From the NCBI GenBank assembly GCA_921293015.1, contig OV121085.1, positions 14,409,731 to 14,473,730 on the forward strand: 64,000 bases of DNA, given 5' to 3'. Made by a program: the position numbers and the translations under genes. The DNA comes from Phorcus lineatus (Eukaryota > Mollusca > Gastropoda > Trochida > Trochidae). Each line of letters starts with the position of its first letter. Position 1 is the first letter of the stretch. The notes beneath the pieces are model-generated. The model saw nothing but the letters and a program-made list of their open reading frames with translations, did no database searches and was not told the DNA's origin. Below are positions 48,217 through 59,430 of the stretch, in pieces.

Positions 48217-51200
48217 ATGGGAAAGTTATTGCTTATCGTATTGTTTATGGTAAGATACTCGTCTGTGATATGTAAGTACCCATTAGTTGTTATGATTATT
48301 TTTAATTAAAACAAGAAATTTTGTTTCACCAAACACAAAAAAAGATTATTATGTTATCCAGATTCCTTTATTTGCATTTTTCGTCCTATCTCTTCAAGAT
48401 GTTTTAAACGACTTAAAAAAAGTAAAAGTTTAAAGAGCTTTCGAAGAAAAAGCAATCACATTGCTTCATATAGAACACTTGTATTTTGTAATATTAGTAT
48501 CTAGTGGTATTTCGTTTTTAAAAATGTTATATGTTTTGATGTTTTTCAATTAATGATTTCATTCCATCATCACGAAGGCTGTATAGATTTTTGATTTTGT
48601 TTACATTAGATGTATCTAATTGTAAATAACATGTAATATGGATTAGGTTTAGATTTAAATGCAATACTTCACCAACAAAGGTTCATAAATTTACGTTGTC
48701 CATAAGACAACTTTTCAAAACATTTAATGGACTCATAAGGTTAGTGGTGCAACTTTAAGAAGGTTCAATTTCGAAAATGGATGTCAATGGAAAAGGCATA
48801 CAATTGGTAGTAAATGGTTAATGTTTGATAACGTATAGCATATTTACCTGAGAAATAACAACTATATTATCGACATTTTCTACCATTGTCATGTAAACAA
48901 AGTGGAACATTATTATGGTTAACGTTGTGGTATGACATTAGATTATGTTAAACATATTAACATGTTGAACAAATTTATGTTCCATCCATCTCCTTTCATT
49001 TTGTTTTCTTTCAGTGTCCCAACTAGACACACTTATAGCCTGTCCTCAGAAAAAAGTCGACACTGCGAGGTGTATGGCAGGGGACCACATTATACTGGGG
49101 TCCATTGAGTTAATTGGAAAGGATACCCGTTGTTCCTCAATGTTACCTACAGGTTCAAATCCATCTACACAAACTGGCTGTTGCAATGTTACAACTGGTG
49201 ACATGAAACTTGCCACTTTTACGCTTCCAAGTGATGACCCAACAGTGAACACAAAATTCAAACTTGCCATTAACTCCTGCAGTTTTGATAGAGATTCCTG
49301 CGTGATCCCGACAAAAGCGGAAGTGTTTCAGATGGATTATGGTGGTAGACAAGTAGACGTTGTTGCGTACAAGTATAGATGTCTTAAAGGTCAGTGAAAT
49401 GGTTATAACAAGTTGATTGATAGTGCAAGATATTTTCAACCAAAGAGATCTCTCGAAGACGAAAATGTTCTTTTCAAATTGCCAGACTATTTTTTTCATG
49501 AAAAGTAGCGGTTTTAAAACTAATATACTATGATTGGTTCCCTATCTCAAATGATAGAAAAGGTGTAAACACAAAAATGGCGGCTGTTGGCTTTTGGTTG
49601 ATGTTTGATTATTTCCCTTACGACCATGGATGCTTAGGTTAGGAAATCCGATTTTTTTGTCACTCTGAAGATATCACATTTGGCATTAAAAAAGTGTATC
49701 AGGGAAAATTTGAATAAATATTTTTTTCAAAATAAGTACTACTACCCTTTTTAATGTTGTAGGCAAGTCAGCATACTCAATATGTGGTGGAACAAAACCA
49801 GTTAAGGCCTCTAGTGTTGTCGTCAAACACGATGGAGAAGCAGCAGGAGCAGCTGTAGACTGTCAGTGCGGGATCAGCAGCAGCTGCAACAGACGCATCT
49901 CAGTCAGGATAACGTACAGGAAGAATACAGACTGTTCTCTACAGCTCAAGGAGGGGAACTCCATCAGACTCGTCAAGTGTCAGGACTCGGTTGCTGTAGA
50001 CAACATGGAATCGGTTGGGAATACCTTGATGCTGAAGATTAACTCTTCAGAAACAAATACCATAGCCCTAGAGATTTCAGGTAAGAGATTGAGCTCATGA
50101 TAGAAATTTTTGTCAGACATCAGTGGTGTTGCTAAATATATTTCAAGAACCATCAGACTGCGATTCAATCATGAGTTTGTCTGATCCATTGTCATCTGCT
50201 CCATAAGCGTTACTGAATCCATTGAGCTCCTTCAACAACCTGATCTCCTTCAGATCAAAAGCCTCGTATCGCTAGCTATATAACTAGCCAATGAAATGAA
50301 CCGCATCCTGCATAAGAGGCACATCAGTAGAGAAATTAGCTTTATTGCTCCTCGCCAAACGACATTTTGTTGGTTAAAGATACACGCTGATCGACCATAG
50401 CCATGACGAAGCAGCTGTCAGCGTTACGAGGACTTTTGCTTGAAGGAGATCAGGGTATTGGAAGGACCTACACGGATTCAAATACGGTGATGGGACAGGG
50501 TGCTTCATTGTATACACTTTGCACAGAATTTACAATTATAGGTTTTAACAAGGTATAAGCTGTTTGTTTTGTGCCACTTGGATGTCCTGGCACTTCAGGC
50601 TTTATTGCTCATATTCACAATTATCCTTTCTGTCACGATTTGTGTTCCTTGAACACCAACAGGCTTATCATTGCAAAGCGATAGAAAGAAATAACCCGCC
50701 CTTTGCTTTATCAATGACACTACACTCAATAATTACAATCTGTTCAATGGTTTATTTTTCTTTATAGTACAAGATAGTACAAGTTGCGTCATAACTGAAA
50801 ATATACGTTTAGATTTGAGCCAGCTTTATTTGATTAATGTAAGTTTCATAAGTTATATATAAAACAATTTATTTGAATTTTTGAAAATATTTGAAATATT
50901 TTTATTAGCATAACAATCGGCATTTACCGTTGTCGTGAAACAATTTTGTTAGGTTATACGATATGAATAACATTTGATTTCACCATTTTTATAAATGGGT
51001 AGGTACACAAGGTTCAGAAGTTTCCGTCAAATGCGGACATAATCTACAAACATTTCCCCATGAGGCTTGCTCAACATCAACGTCAACGTCAAGTTCAACG
51101 TCAGCAAAATTACTTTCAACTCCAACGTCACCATCAACGTCAACGTCAGAACCGTCACTTTCAACAACAACGTCACCTATCACGTCAACGTCAACAACGT

Positions 51201-53753
51201 TAAAAACGACAACTTACATTAAATATCATATTATGAGCTCATCGACCACACAGAGTACAGATACAAGACCCTCACCAAGTAGTAACTTACAAAAACAGGA
51301 CTCTTTGAAATACGTGATTGCCGGCTGTGTCTCTGGCGCCGTAGTGATTGCATTTGGGACACTTCTACTTGTCGCCTATTTCAGACTCAAAGTAAGTTTA
51401 TTTACTTTAAAATATCTTTCAAAAAGGTTAGAACAGTAACGTTCTTACACTTAGGTATTTTTTTTGATAAAAACGTTAAACATAATATCAATACATCATT
51501 CAGATTATTCCAAAATTCACTTACAAGTTCTTACCGGTATTCAACGCTTACACTATTATTATCCTCCAAAAGGAAGTATGAAGGGCTCTTACTTTAACGA
51601 CATCTAAAAAATTACCTTTTGTAAACAAGGCTACATAATGCTTAAAATGTTGACACTTAACGTCATTGAAAGGCATGTTTGGCAGATAGGACTATCGAAA
51701 ATTGTGACATGACGGTTCTTCTTATCATATGTTCGATCAATATGAGTGAGTTCATATCCCAGACAGATACCTCCCGGTAACTTTTCAGTTTGGTTAACAA
51801 GAAGTTTGAATGACAGTCAAGGGAAGGTTATAGATAAGAAGGCGGTTCATTGAGTTGACTATAATTGTACTCCTCTCAACACAAATAATAACTCCGGTTA
51901 AGTTGACACGTTATACATTGGCATTTAATCGTACAATAGAAACAATGTAACATAAGTGATTGTGAGATCACCTCTCGTGGGAATCGAACCCGGGAGAGAG
52001 TCCTACACTGCTTTTAGGAATGCTTTTGTTTCACCCTACCACAACAATTAGTCATTTAGAAGTTGGCAACTTACTTTGAAGTGGTACACATGGGTATTAT
52101 CTAATGGCAGGCCTTGGATAAAGATGAAATATGAGATAACGTATAAACTAGTTTTCAACATTGTTTTACCTTTGAAATTTAAACAATTTTACTGTTTGCG
52201 TTCAACAAAGGTGAATGTTATTTAAATCGTGATACTGACTGCATTACGCGACGCGATTCGTATAAGCTCGCCTTTAAGTTGCTGCCCCAACACAAAAAAA
52301 ATGCAGTAAAAGAATATTGATTTTGTTGCCCCTCCTTAAGATCCTCTTGTTATATCTATGTTTGTGTCATAATCAAGCACACTTAGTCGTCTATAAAATG
52401 TTCATAGTAAGCGGTAAAAATAAACAAACCAAAAAGGTTGATACCCTACAACGTTCGATGCTGATTCTTTCACATACCAATTTTCCCCGGTTTTACTCCG
52501 GAAAAGAAATTTTACATTTCCATTGAAACCGCAATAAACATAAATCCTTATTTGTAGAAGACCCCGAACACGTTATGATTGATTCACGTACCAAGTTTCA
52601 TTTGGACTACATCTTACATTCCTTGAGTTCTTCCCCGAATCTTCCCTGGACGGTGGATAACAAATATCTTTTAATGGACTGGCATAACAATGGGTTTAAA
52701 TGTAGGTTGCTCGACTCGTTTGAAATGTAAAAGGTCCCATCTGTGGAAAGTAAGAACTGAAGGTTGGATGCCAAAAGGGCACATAAAATTATAATATTAC
52801 ATGTGCCAATGTTGAATGCATCCCTCCAGTTTAAAAGCAAACTTTATGTAGTTGATAACCTACAATTCATATAATTGGTCGGATATTTCGCATCTTTCAA
52901 ACATTATTTACTCAAAATACAATCTATAAAATTGCCTGAAAATAAATTTTTCAAACAAAACTTAGATTCTCGCTAAGAAAACTTGATTTAATTTGTGTCT
53001 GTTTTTCAAAGTATTTTCAGAGGCAGTTTTTATCTTATGCTAAAATAAATGTTTAGTCAGTTTTTGTTTCAATTATCTATTTTTAATGATTACGAAATAT
53101 GAAAATTAAAAAACTTATTTAAAACAAACTAAATTTTAACGTAATCATACTTGGTGACAAATTATGCAAATTGCACAGTTTCTTGCCTCTTCGGGTTGAA
53201 TCAGGTCACTCATAGCTGTCGGACGGTCATATCTGACTGTGATGGTGCCGGCTCGAATACCACAAGGGACCCGACTCAATACAGTACAAGAAACTGATAC
53301 TGATGTTGATGTTTATATGGCGCCTTTTCCATCTACTGGTGCCTGGTCAAGACGTTATCTACAACATTATCCTTAAGTAATTTAGGAATATAGCGCTATG
53401 TGCGACTATTTAGATCCGTACATCCTGTTTTCAGGTACCCATTTTCACAGCTGGATGTACTGATTTCATTTTTAATTAAGTGCCTTGCTCTGGGAAACAA
53501 CACAGAATAAGACAAAGGCTACAAATAATTCAAATTGGGAATCGAACCCGGGTCTTTGAGAGGTCAACAATCCAACCACTGCACCACAGTACTCCCTTCT
53601 ACTCTACTACTGCAGCTAGTGTGACCTCAAGTAAAATAATGTTACATTTATTCAAATAGCATCTACTTCTGATGAAATGATATTATTTTACAGGCGCGTG
53701 TTAGCCCAATGATGAACAGAGAAGCTCACCCTCGTATCAACCATACATACTGA
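48217..53753 (+). CDS. SUEL lectin / CUB-like type I membrane receptor, short tail
   Basis: The exons are 48217-48271 (signal peptide), 49015-49389 (SUEL-type lectin domain, eight Cys), 49763-50080 (CUB-like domain), 51003-51391 (Thr/Ser stalk plus TM) and 53694-53753 (tail, TGA). All junctions are GT..AG with matching phases, and the total is 1197 nt, 398 residues. The CUB-like domain starts ICGG, has the DCQC pair and ends with a VGNTLML strand pattern. The stalk is dense in TSTS and likely O-glycosylated. The TM helix is YVIAGCVSGAVVIAFGTLLL. The cytoplasmic tail, about 22 residues, has no YxxL/I/V motif, unlike the minus-strand relative at 56-3342. A role in sugar or microbe recognition at the cell surface is inferred from the lectin fold. 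An extra exon in the 2.3-kb last intron cannot be excluded. Confidence 0.72.
51955..52070 (-). mobile_element. tRNA-derived SINE fragment
   Basis: In minus sense there is a box A-like GGTAGGGTGAA and a box B GGTTCGATTCC at tRNA spacing. The cloverleaf is not complete. It lies in the last intron of the lectin receptor gene. Confidence 0.5.
53290..53620 (-). mobile_element. tRNA-derived SINE
   Basis: In minus sense box A is TGGTGCAGTGG (53586-53576) and box B is GGTTCGATTCC (53548-53538). A body with the AAGTGCCTTGCTC-type block (53480-53492, plus sense) is common to many marine-animal SINEs. It ends close to the last exon of the lectin receptor gene. Confidence 0.6.
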
Positions 53754-53922
53754 GATGCTCCGGACAAACATACTGGTTCAATGGAATATCATAAGTTTTT
53801 CATTGGCTCTTTCATATTTTTTATGTTTGCGTATATTTATATTATAAAGATTACAGAAACACACAAGTACATAAAGACTTGTGTGTTGACAGCTGTGTAC
53901 GTGTTGTTTTTTTATTTGCTAC

Positions 53923-53928
53923 AATAAA
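53923..53928 (+). other. polyadenylation signal of the lectin receptor gene
   Basis: AATAAA lies 170 bp after the TGA, and the CACTA transposon starts 77 bp further on. Confidence 0.5.
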
Positions 53929-54099
53929 AAAAATTGGTTACATGCATTAGAATCAAGGGCAATTAAAATTCAAAAGAATCAGCGGTGATTAAACGGGCAC
54001 AGATCACTACAGAAATGACTTGGTTTCCGGATCACTGAAACCACCATGAAACGACATGGAAACCAGTATTTCCACTTGGTATCCAGATAGGTTTCTATA

Positions 54100-54560
54100 G
54101 TTTCATGTTGGTTTCCATGAAAACTGAAACCTACTTTTGCCCCAGATCCGGATGGTATCCATCACCGTTCTTTACACACTCCTCCAAGTAGGATCCACTT
54201 GGTTTCCGTGATTGAAATTTCATGTTGGTTTCCATGAAAACTGAAACCTACTTTTGCCCCAGATCCGGATGGTATCCATCACCGTTCTTTACACACTCCT
54301 CCAAGTAGGATCCACTTGGTTTCCGTGATTGAAGTTTCATGTTGGTTTCCATGAAACTGAAACCTACTTTTGCCCCAGATCCGGATGGTATCCATCACCG
54401 TTCTTTACACACTCCTCCAAGTAGGATCCACTTGGTTTCCGTGATTGAAGTTTCATGTTGGTTTCCATGAAACTGAAACCTACTTTTGCCCCAGATCCGG
54501 ATGGTATCCATCACCGTTCTTTACACACTCCTCCAAGTAGGATCCACTTGGTTTCCATGA
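54100..54560. repeat. 116-bp subterminal tandem repeat, four copies
   Basis: Units repeat at 116-117 bp. Landmarks are GAAACCTACTTTTGCCCCAG and TCCACTTGGTTTCC, the first landmark starting at 54126, 54243, 54359 and 54475. A looser array of about 60-bp units with TTTCAACYTGGTTTCC continues to 54800. These are typical candidate transposase-binding repeats of CACTA elements. Confidence 0.9.
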
Positions 54561-56714
54561 TTTTAGTTTACTGTAGATTTCCACTTGGTTTCCTTGTTTA
54601 GTCAGTTTATTGTATGTTTCAACCTGGTTTCCATATTCAGGTTTATTGTAAGTTTCAACTTGGTTTCCGTGTTTTGTTAGTTTAACGTAGGTTTCAAACT
54701 GGTTTCCATATCCTTATATATTGTAGGTTTCAACTTGGTTTCCGTGTTTTGTAAGTTTATCGTAGGTTTTAAATTAGTTTCCATGTAGTGTTTATTGTGT
54801 GTTATGTAGGTTGTACAATGAACAAACACATTAATTGCCATAAGATATTTATTCCAATAAAGACAAAAAACATCCATGGAAAGTTAAAATACCTACAAGG
54901 TAAAATGTAAGCGTGAATTTATGGTGGTTCACAGTGTATGCCGATCTTTTAAAAAGCATTCCTCCTATAAAAACATTTTATAGAAAATATTACCAATCCA
55001 TTCACTATCAACGTTTATTCAAACACACAATTTCGAAGAATGAATTCATCTTTAAACGAGTAGTAAGAAAACGTAAGTTTACAAATTAATCCCTTTTAAT
55101 GAAATCTCCAATCTTCATTGAAATAATTATTCTATGACAGCTATGAATATAAATATATGATGGTTTAGAAATGCCTTTAGTTATTCATTGCAAAATTAAC
55201 AATCTACAAAAGTGCAAAATATACACAATTCACCCTGTTCACTTTTCAGATGTTTTGGATTGGTCTTTATTCTGAAACAGAAAACAATTGTATAGATATT
55301 TAAAATATTCATATGATTACATGAAGATGAGACACTTTTAATCTTCCACAGTTACTTCTTTTCGCAAGCATACATATCAATTAGGGAGAGTAGTTAACAA
55401 TCAATCTGTATGCTTATTTAACAATTGAATGTACTTACGGCCTTGCAACCCTCCTTGTTGCTTCAGTGAACACCTCAGATAAGCAAATTGAATTGAAAAT
55501 GAAATTTATATATCTCTTATTTTGAATTTCGATAAAAATCAGTAATTTCATTTTCAAGTTATACTAAAATATGTTGGATTTATCACCATAACAACGAATA
55601 CCATTAAGACATATAAAATGATAAAAATGAAGTAAAAATCTTTTGCAAAGCCGTCATAAAATTATAATTTGTAGATAACAAAATAACATACTGTATGTTT
55701 AATTGAATAAACTATGTTTAAACCACAACAATTATTTCTCAGAGCAGTCTTCAATTGCCCAACTTGCAACCCAGTGCATAGTGTAATATCAGTAAAACTT
55801 ACAATAGTAACACTGATTGGTAAATAGAGAGCAACTCACATTAAATAAGCATTGCTGTGAGGCACTGCATGTATCTTGATGGTTCACACTAAAATTAACA
55901 TCAGCAATATAAGTCGAGCAGTTTTAAAAACCAATTCAATTGTTTCATTTTCATTTATCCAAATAATATTCTTTTGCATAAGTTATATTTAAAAAAATAT
56001 CTTATTTTACAATATTCTTATAAGTTGAATAAAGGAAAACCATTGAGTTTGTGACTTGCACATTAAATAGTATCCAAAGAAAAACACAAACATTTAGTTG
56101 AAATCGAAAGTTGACTCATGGTATAACAACTGTTACTGTTCCCACCTTGTTGAAATTCTACTATTACACAGAAAACCTACATACTTTCAATGAAAACAAA
56201 TAGATATAGTAGAAATTGACGGAAATATGAAATCCCAAAATAAATTCTTGTTCTAAGTCAAAAGCAATTGATGTCAAGTGCTCCCATATCAAAACACATG
56301 CAGTTACAGTAGATTAAACAAATCAATCAATTTAGACAACCAATTGCCTTGGTTGCATTACCTATTGAATTTTCCCATCTAAACAGTTAAGTAATATACT
56401 GCGTGATTATTCAAGAATTAGGTCAGCATGCTGACTGTGATGTTACCTGTTGCATAATCCACTTCATTTGTCTCAGCTCACGGCTGTCATGGTTCAGTGC
56501 ACCCTTGTGTAAACAATGTATCTTCGGCTGAAAATTGTTAAATAAAGGGAACTAAGTGAATCATCTACTTACAGGTCAACATAATACATACAAACCTGAT
56601 GACAATGCAAATTTAACATTCTTATAAACACACCAATCCATAAAGCTTGTCAGTTAAAAACACTCATTTCGACTGAGTGTGAAGCCAACATTTAAGAATG
56701 ATTTTATTCAGTTC

Positions 56715-59430
56715 TCTCACAGACAGACAGACAGACAGATTGTTTTATTTTTGTCTCACTTGTGTGTATACAACCAATCGCTCAGCGATTTATGAGAGAC
56801 ACTGTGTCAATTTATAAAACATAAAATATATTGAATATAGAATAAAAGCATGTACATCAATAACAGTAAGCTAAAATATTGCATAAATTATCCATATAAA
56901 AGATTACGACGTAAAAGAAGAATACTATTGCCGGCCTTGGCACTATCAAAAGTTAAAACGGGATTGTTGAGCATGGCATAAAACTGTTCGTTTGGCGGTA
57001 GCAGATTAAAACCTTCTAGCTTATTAAAACAAGAAACAAATAATTCATCTCTAATAGATTGATATAAAGGGCAAAACAATAAAACGTGCATTTCATCTTC
57101 TACAATATCACTACAATTAAAACAATATCTGTGATTAAAATGCAGGTTTTCATACCGTCCGGTTTCGACTCTGAGTGGTGCTACTCCAAACCTGAACTTA
57201 GCTAGGGCGGATCTGTGTGATCTCGGCAGGGGGGAACTGAGGTAGCTCTCAACTTGATACGCCCTTTTATATTGTCTGTAATGACGGAGTTTTCCCAGGC
57301 CTGTGGACGAACGGTTGTAGCTAGGGTCAGCGTTCAGCTTGTGTCTCCAGTGTCGTGTATATCTGTTGAAAGTTATGTTGGTTATAGTTTGGGTAAACAG
57401 ACGACTCTCTAGCGTTTCACAGCTTGCTAAATGTCCCAATCCAATTACATCCATGTAATCCTTAACTCGTCGAGTCCAGCACTTTCTGTTCTTTACCTTT
57501 GACCATAAAAATACCTTCTTATTTACCCGTCCTTGGTTCATGTTGGTAAGTCGTGCAAATGTTCTGGTTACTGCCTTCCACTGTCTCACTACGGGGGGTA
57601 TCCAACCTGAGTCGCCGTTCACACTTAAGTTCGGGGTGTATTTGCCAACACCCATGAAGAACCTGAGAGCTCTGTGATGTAGAGCGTTGACCATAGACTG
57701 TTCTCTTGTCCCCCATATACCAGCGCCATAATCCAGAATCGACCACACCATCGTATCGTATAGCTTAGTATATACGCTGAAAGGCATTCCTCCGAGGTGC
57801 TTGAATTTAGCGATAAGGAGACCGAGGGCTCTGCTTGCCGATTTAACTGCACACTTCACCATTACGTTATAATTCAAATGTTCATCCAACATAATTCCCA
57901 GATATTGATATTGAGGACAAATATCCAATGTCGTATCTCCAACTTTAAACACATTATCTGTCTGCTGCATCGCAGGTCCCCTGAAGTGGATGATCTTTGA
58001 CTTATCCCTGTTGATTGACATCTTGTTCTCATCACACCATGTATTCAATACTGATAACATAAAATTTAAGTCAGATTCGGATTCGGCGATTAACACAATG
58101 TCGTCTGCATACGCTAATATAGAAATAACTTCATCTCCAACACGAACACCTCTTCCTAGTGCAGTAATAGTATCTAAAAGTTCGTCTATGTAGATATTAA
58201 AAAGCAGGGGTGACAGAAGACAACCTTGTTTTAATCCCCGGGTGACGTCAAACCACTCAGATTTCATCTGGTTGACTCGTACACAACATTGCACATTCTT
58301 GTAAAGAGACTTTATGGCCGAGAGCATCTTCCCATGAACACCACTGTTACTTAGTTTCTTCCACAGCTTTCCTCTGTCTATCCAGTCATACGCCTTTTGG
58401 AAGTCTATAAACGCTGTAAATGTAGGTTTCTTACACAGCTTCCTGTTTTCAATTATGGTGGTTAAGGTTGAAACATGATCGATAGTGGACCGACCTTTTC
58501 TGAACCCGTTTTGGACATCATTTAAAATATCATGACTTTCTGCCCACGTTGAAAGTCTTGCATTTAAAACACCGCAGTACAGTTTGTAAATAACGGGGGC
58601 AAGAGTAAGTCCTCTGTAGCTCATCGGGTCTCGTGGGTCTGTACAAGAAGATTTGGGAATAGGGCATATTATACTCTTAGCCCACATATCAGGTACACAA
58701 GAACTATTAAAACATACGTTGAAAAGACGATGAAGGGTTTTTATAATTGGTTCTCCTTTTAACAGCTGACTGGGGATCTCGTCGATACCTGGCGCTTTCC
58801 CGTCTTTAGATCTCTTTACAGCTTGCTCTACCTCCTGTAAAGTAATAAATTCGTTGAAAGTTCCATCTCCGCCGTCTTCATTATCCTTGATGACGTCATC
58901 ATCACTTATGGTTACGTCACCATTTAACAGATTCTCAAAATCCTCTCTCCACCTATTTATGACAGCGGCCTTGTCTCTAATTACGGTTCCATCAGCTCCA
59001 ACAACCTCCCATGGAATAAATTTCTGCCTTTCACTTCCCACTCCAACTTTCCCTATTGATTTCCAAAATTCAGTCGGATTTTCTTTACATATATTCTCTA
59101 ATTCTTTGTGCATATTACCTCTGTACTGTCTCTTTGCGCGTTGAACACACCGGTCGAAATCCTTCCTTGCATCAATAAAATGTGCTTTTAATCTTTTCTT
59201 TTCTGCACCACTAGCCTTGCACCAAACCCTTTCAGTTACACACATAATATTCCACTTTTGTGTTAAAAAGTCATTCCACCACGGATTCTTACACCGTCGT
59301 TTCTTATTGCTACGAATCGAAGTATGTATCTTTCTGACCGGGAGTTTGTCTCTCATTTCACAGTGTATGATCTCACGGAAGTTTAAAAAACAGTTTATAA
59401 GAGCAATGTAAGTGAGTTTGATGCAGTTAA
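56715..59430 (-). mobile_element. 5'-truncated non-LTR retrotransposon (LINE)
   Basis: A minus-strand RT frame has a short 3' UTR that ends in a (TCTG)n tail at 56724-56740. The open frame extends a little upstream of the first ATG to a TAA near 59440, with no endonuclease domain left. The element lies wholly inside the CACTA transposon, so it inserted later. Confidence 0.75.
56888..59356 (-). CDS. LINE reverse transcriptase ORF (endonuclease missing)
   Basis: 822 uninterrupted codons. The RT domain spans about residues 190-470, with RSKDGKAPGIDEIP, FIDFQKAYDWIDR, RGLKQGCLLSPLLFNIY and the catalytic AYADDIVLIAE near residue 413. A C-terminal Cys-rich finger (CFNCSDIVEDEMHVLLFC) lies near 745-765. 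The protein copies its own RNA at a nicked target. The usual N-terminal APE endonuclease is absent, so this copy is dead by 5' truncation although its frame is clean, which implies a recent insertion. The clade is likely within the Jockey/I/CR1 group; I cannot fix it by eye. Confidence 0.88.
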   Translation of the reverse strand: MRDKLPVRKIHTSIRSNKKRRCKNPWWNDFLTQKWNIMCVTERVWCKASGAEKKRLKAHFIDARKDFDRCVQRAKRQYRGNMHKELENICKENPTEFWKSIGKVGVGSERQKFIPWEVVGADGTVIRDKAAVINRWREDFENLLNGDVTISDDDVIKDNEDGGDGTFNEFITLQEVEQAVKRSKDGKAPGIDEIPSQLLKGEPIIKTLHRLFNVCFNSSCVPDMWAKSIICPIPKSSCTDPRDPMSYRGLTLAPVIYKLYCGVLNARLSTWAESHDILNDVQNGFRKGRSTIDHVSTLTTIIENRKLCKKPTFTAFIDFQKAYDWIDRGKLWKKLSNSGVHGKMLSAIKSLYKNVQCCVRVNQMKSEWFDVTRGLKQGCLLSPLLFNIYIDELLDTITALGRGVRVGDEVISILAYADDIVLIAESESDLNFMLSVLNTWCDENKMSINRDKSKIIHFRGPAMQQTDNVFKVGDTTLDICPQYQYLGIMLDEHLNYNVMVKCAVKSASRALGLLIAKFKHLGGMPFSVYTKLYDTMVWSILDYGAGIWGTREQSMVNALHHRALRFFMGVGKYTPNLSVNGDSGWIPPVVRQWKAVTRTFARLTNMNQGRVNKKVFLWSKVKNRKCWTRRVKDYMDVIGLGHLASCETLESRLFTQTITNITFNRYTRHWRHKLNADPSYNRSSTGLGKLRHYRQYKRAYQVESYLSSPLPRSHRSALAKFRFGVAPLRVETGRYENLHFNHRYCFNCSDIVEDEMHVLLFCPLYQSIRDELFVSCFNKLEGFNLLPPNEQFYAMLNNPVLTFDSAKAGNSILLLRRNLLYG

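Larger units (their letters stand above)
44726..49442 (+). repeat. segmental tandem duplication, copy B
   Basis: Second copy of 40974-44638. It is interrupted by the FLYWCH element at 44820-45908. Its right edge runs into a TTAAAGGGGCA-family MITE (49443-49757), and the CUB-like exon follows directly. Confidence 0.92.

Noticed and set aside
50989-51183. Minus-strand frame of Asp/Val repeats.
   Set aside because: It is the complement of the Thr/Ser stalk exon of the lectin receptor.
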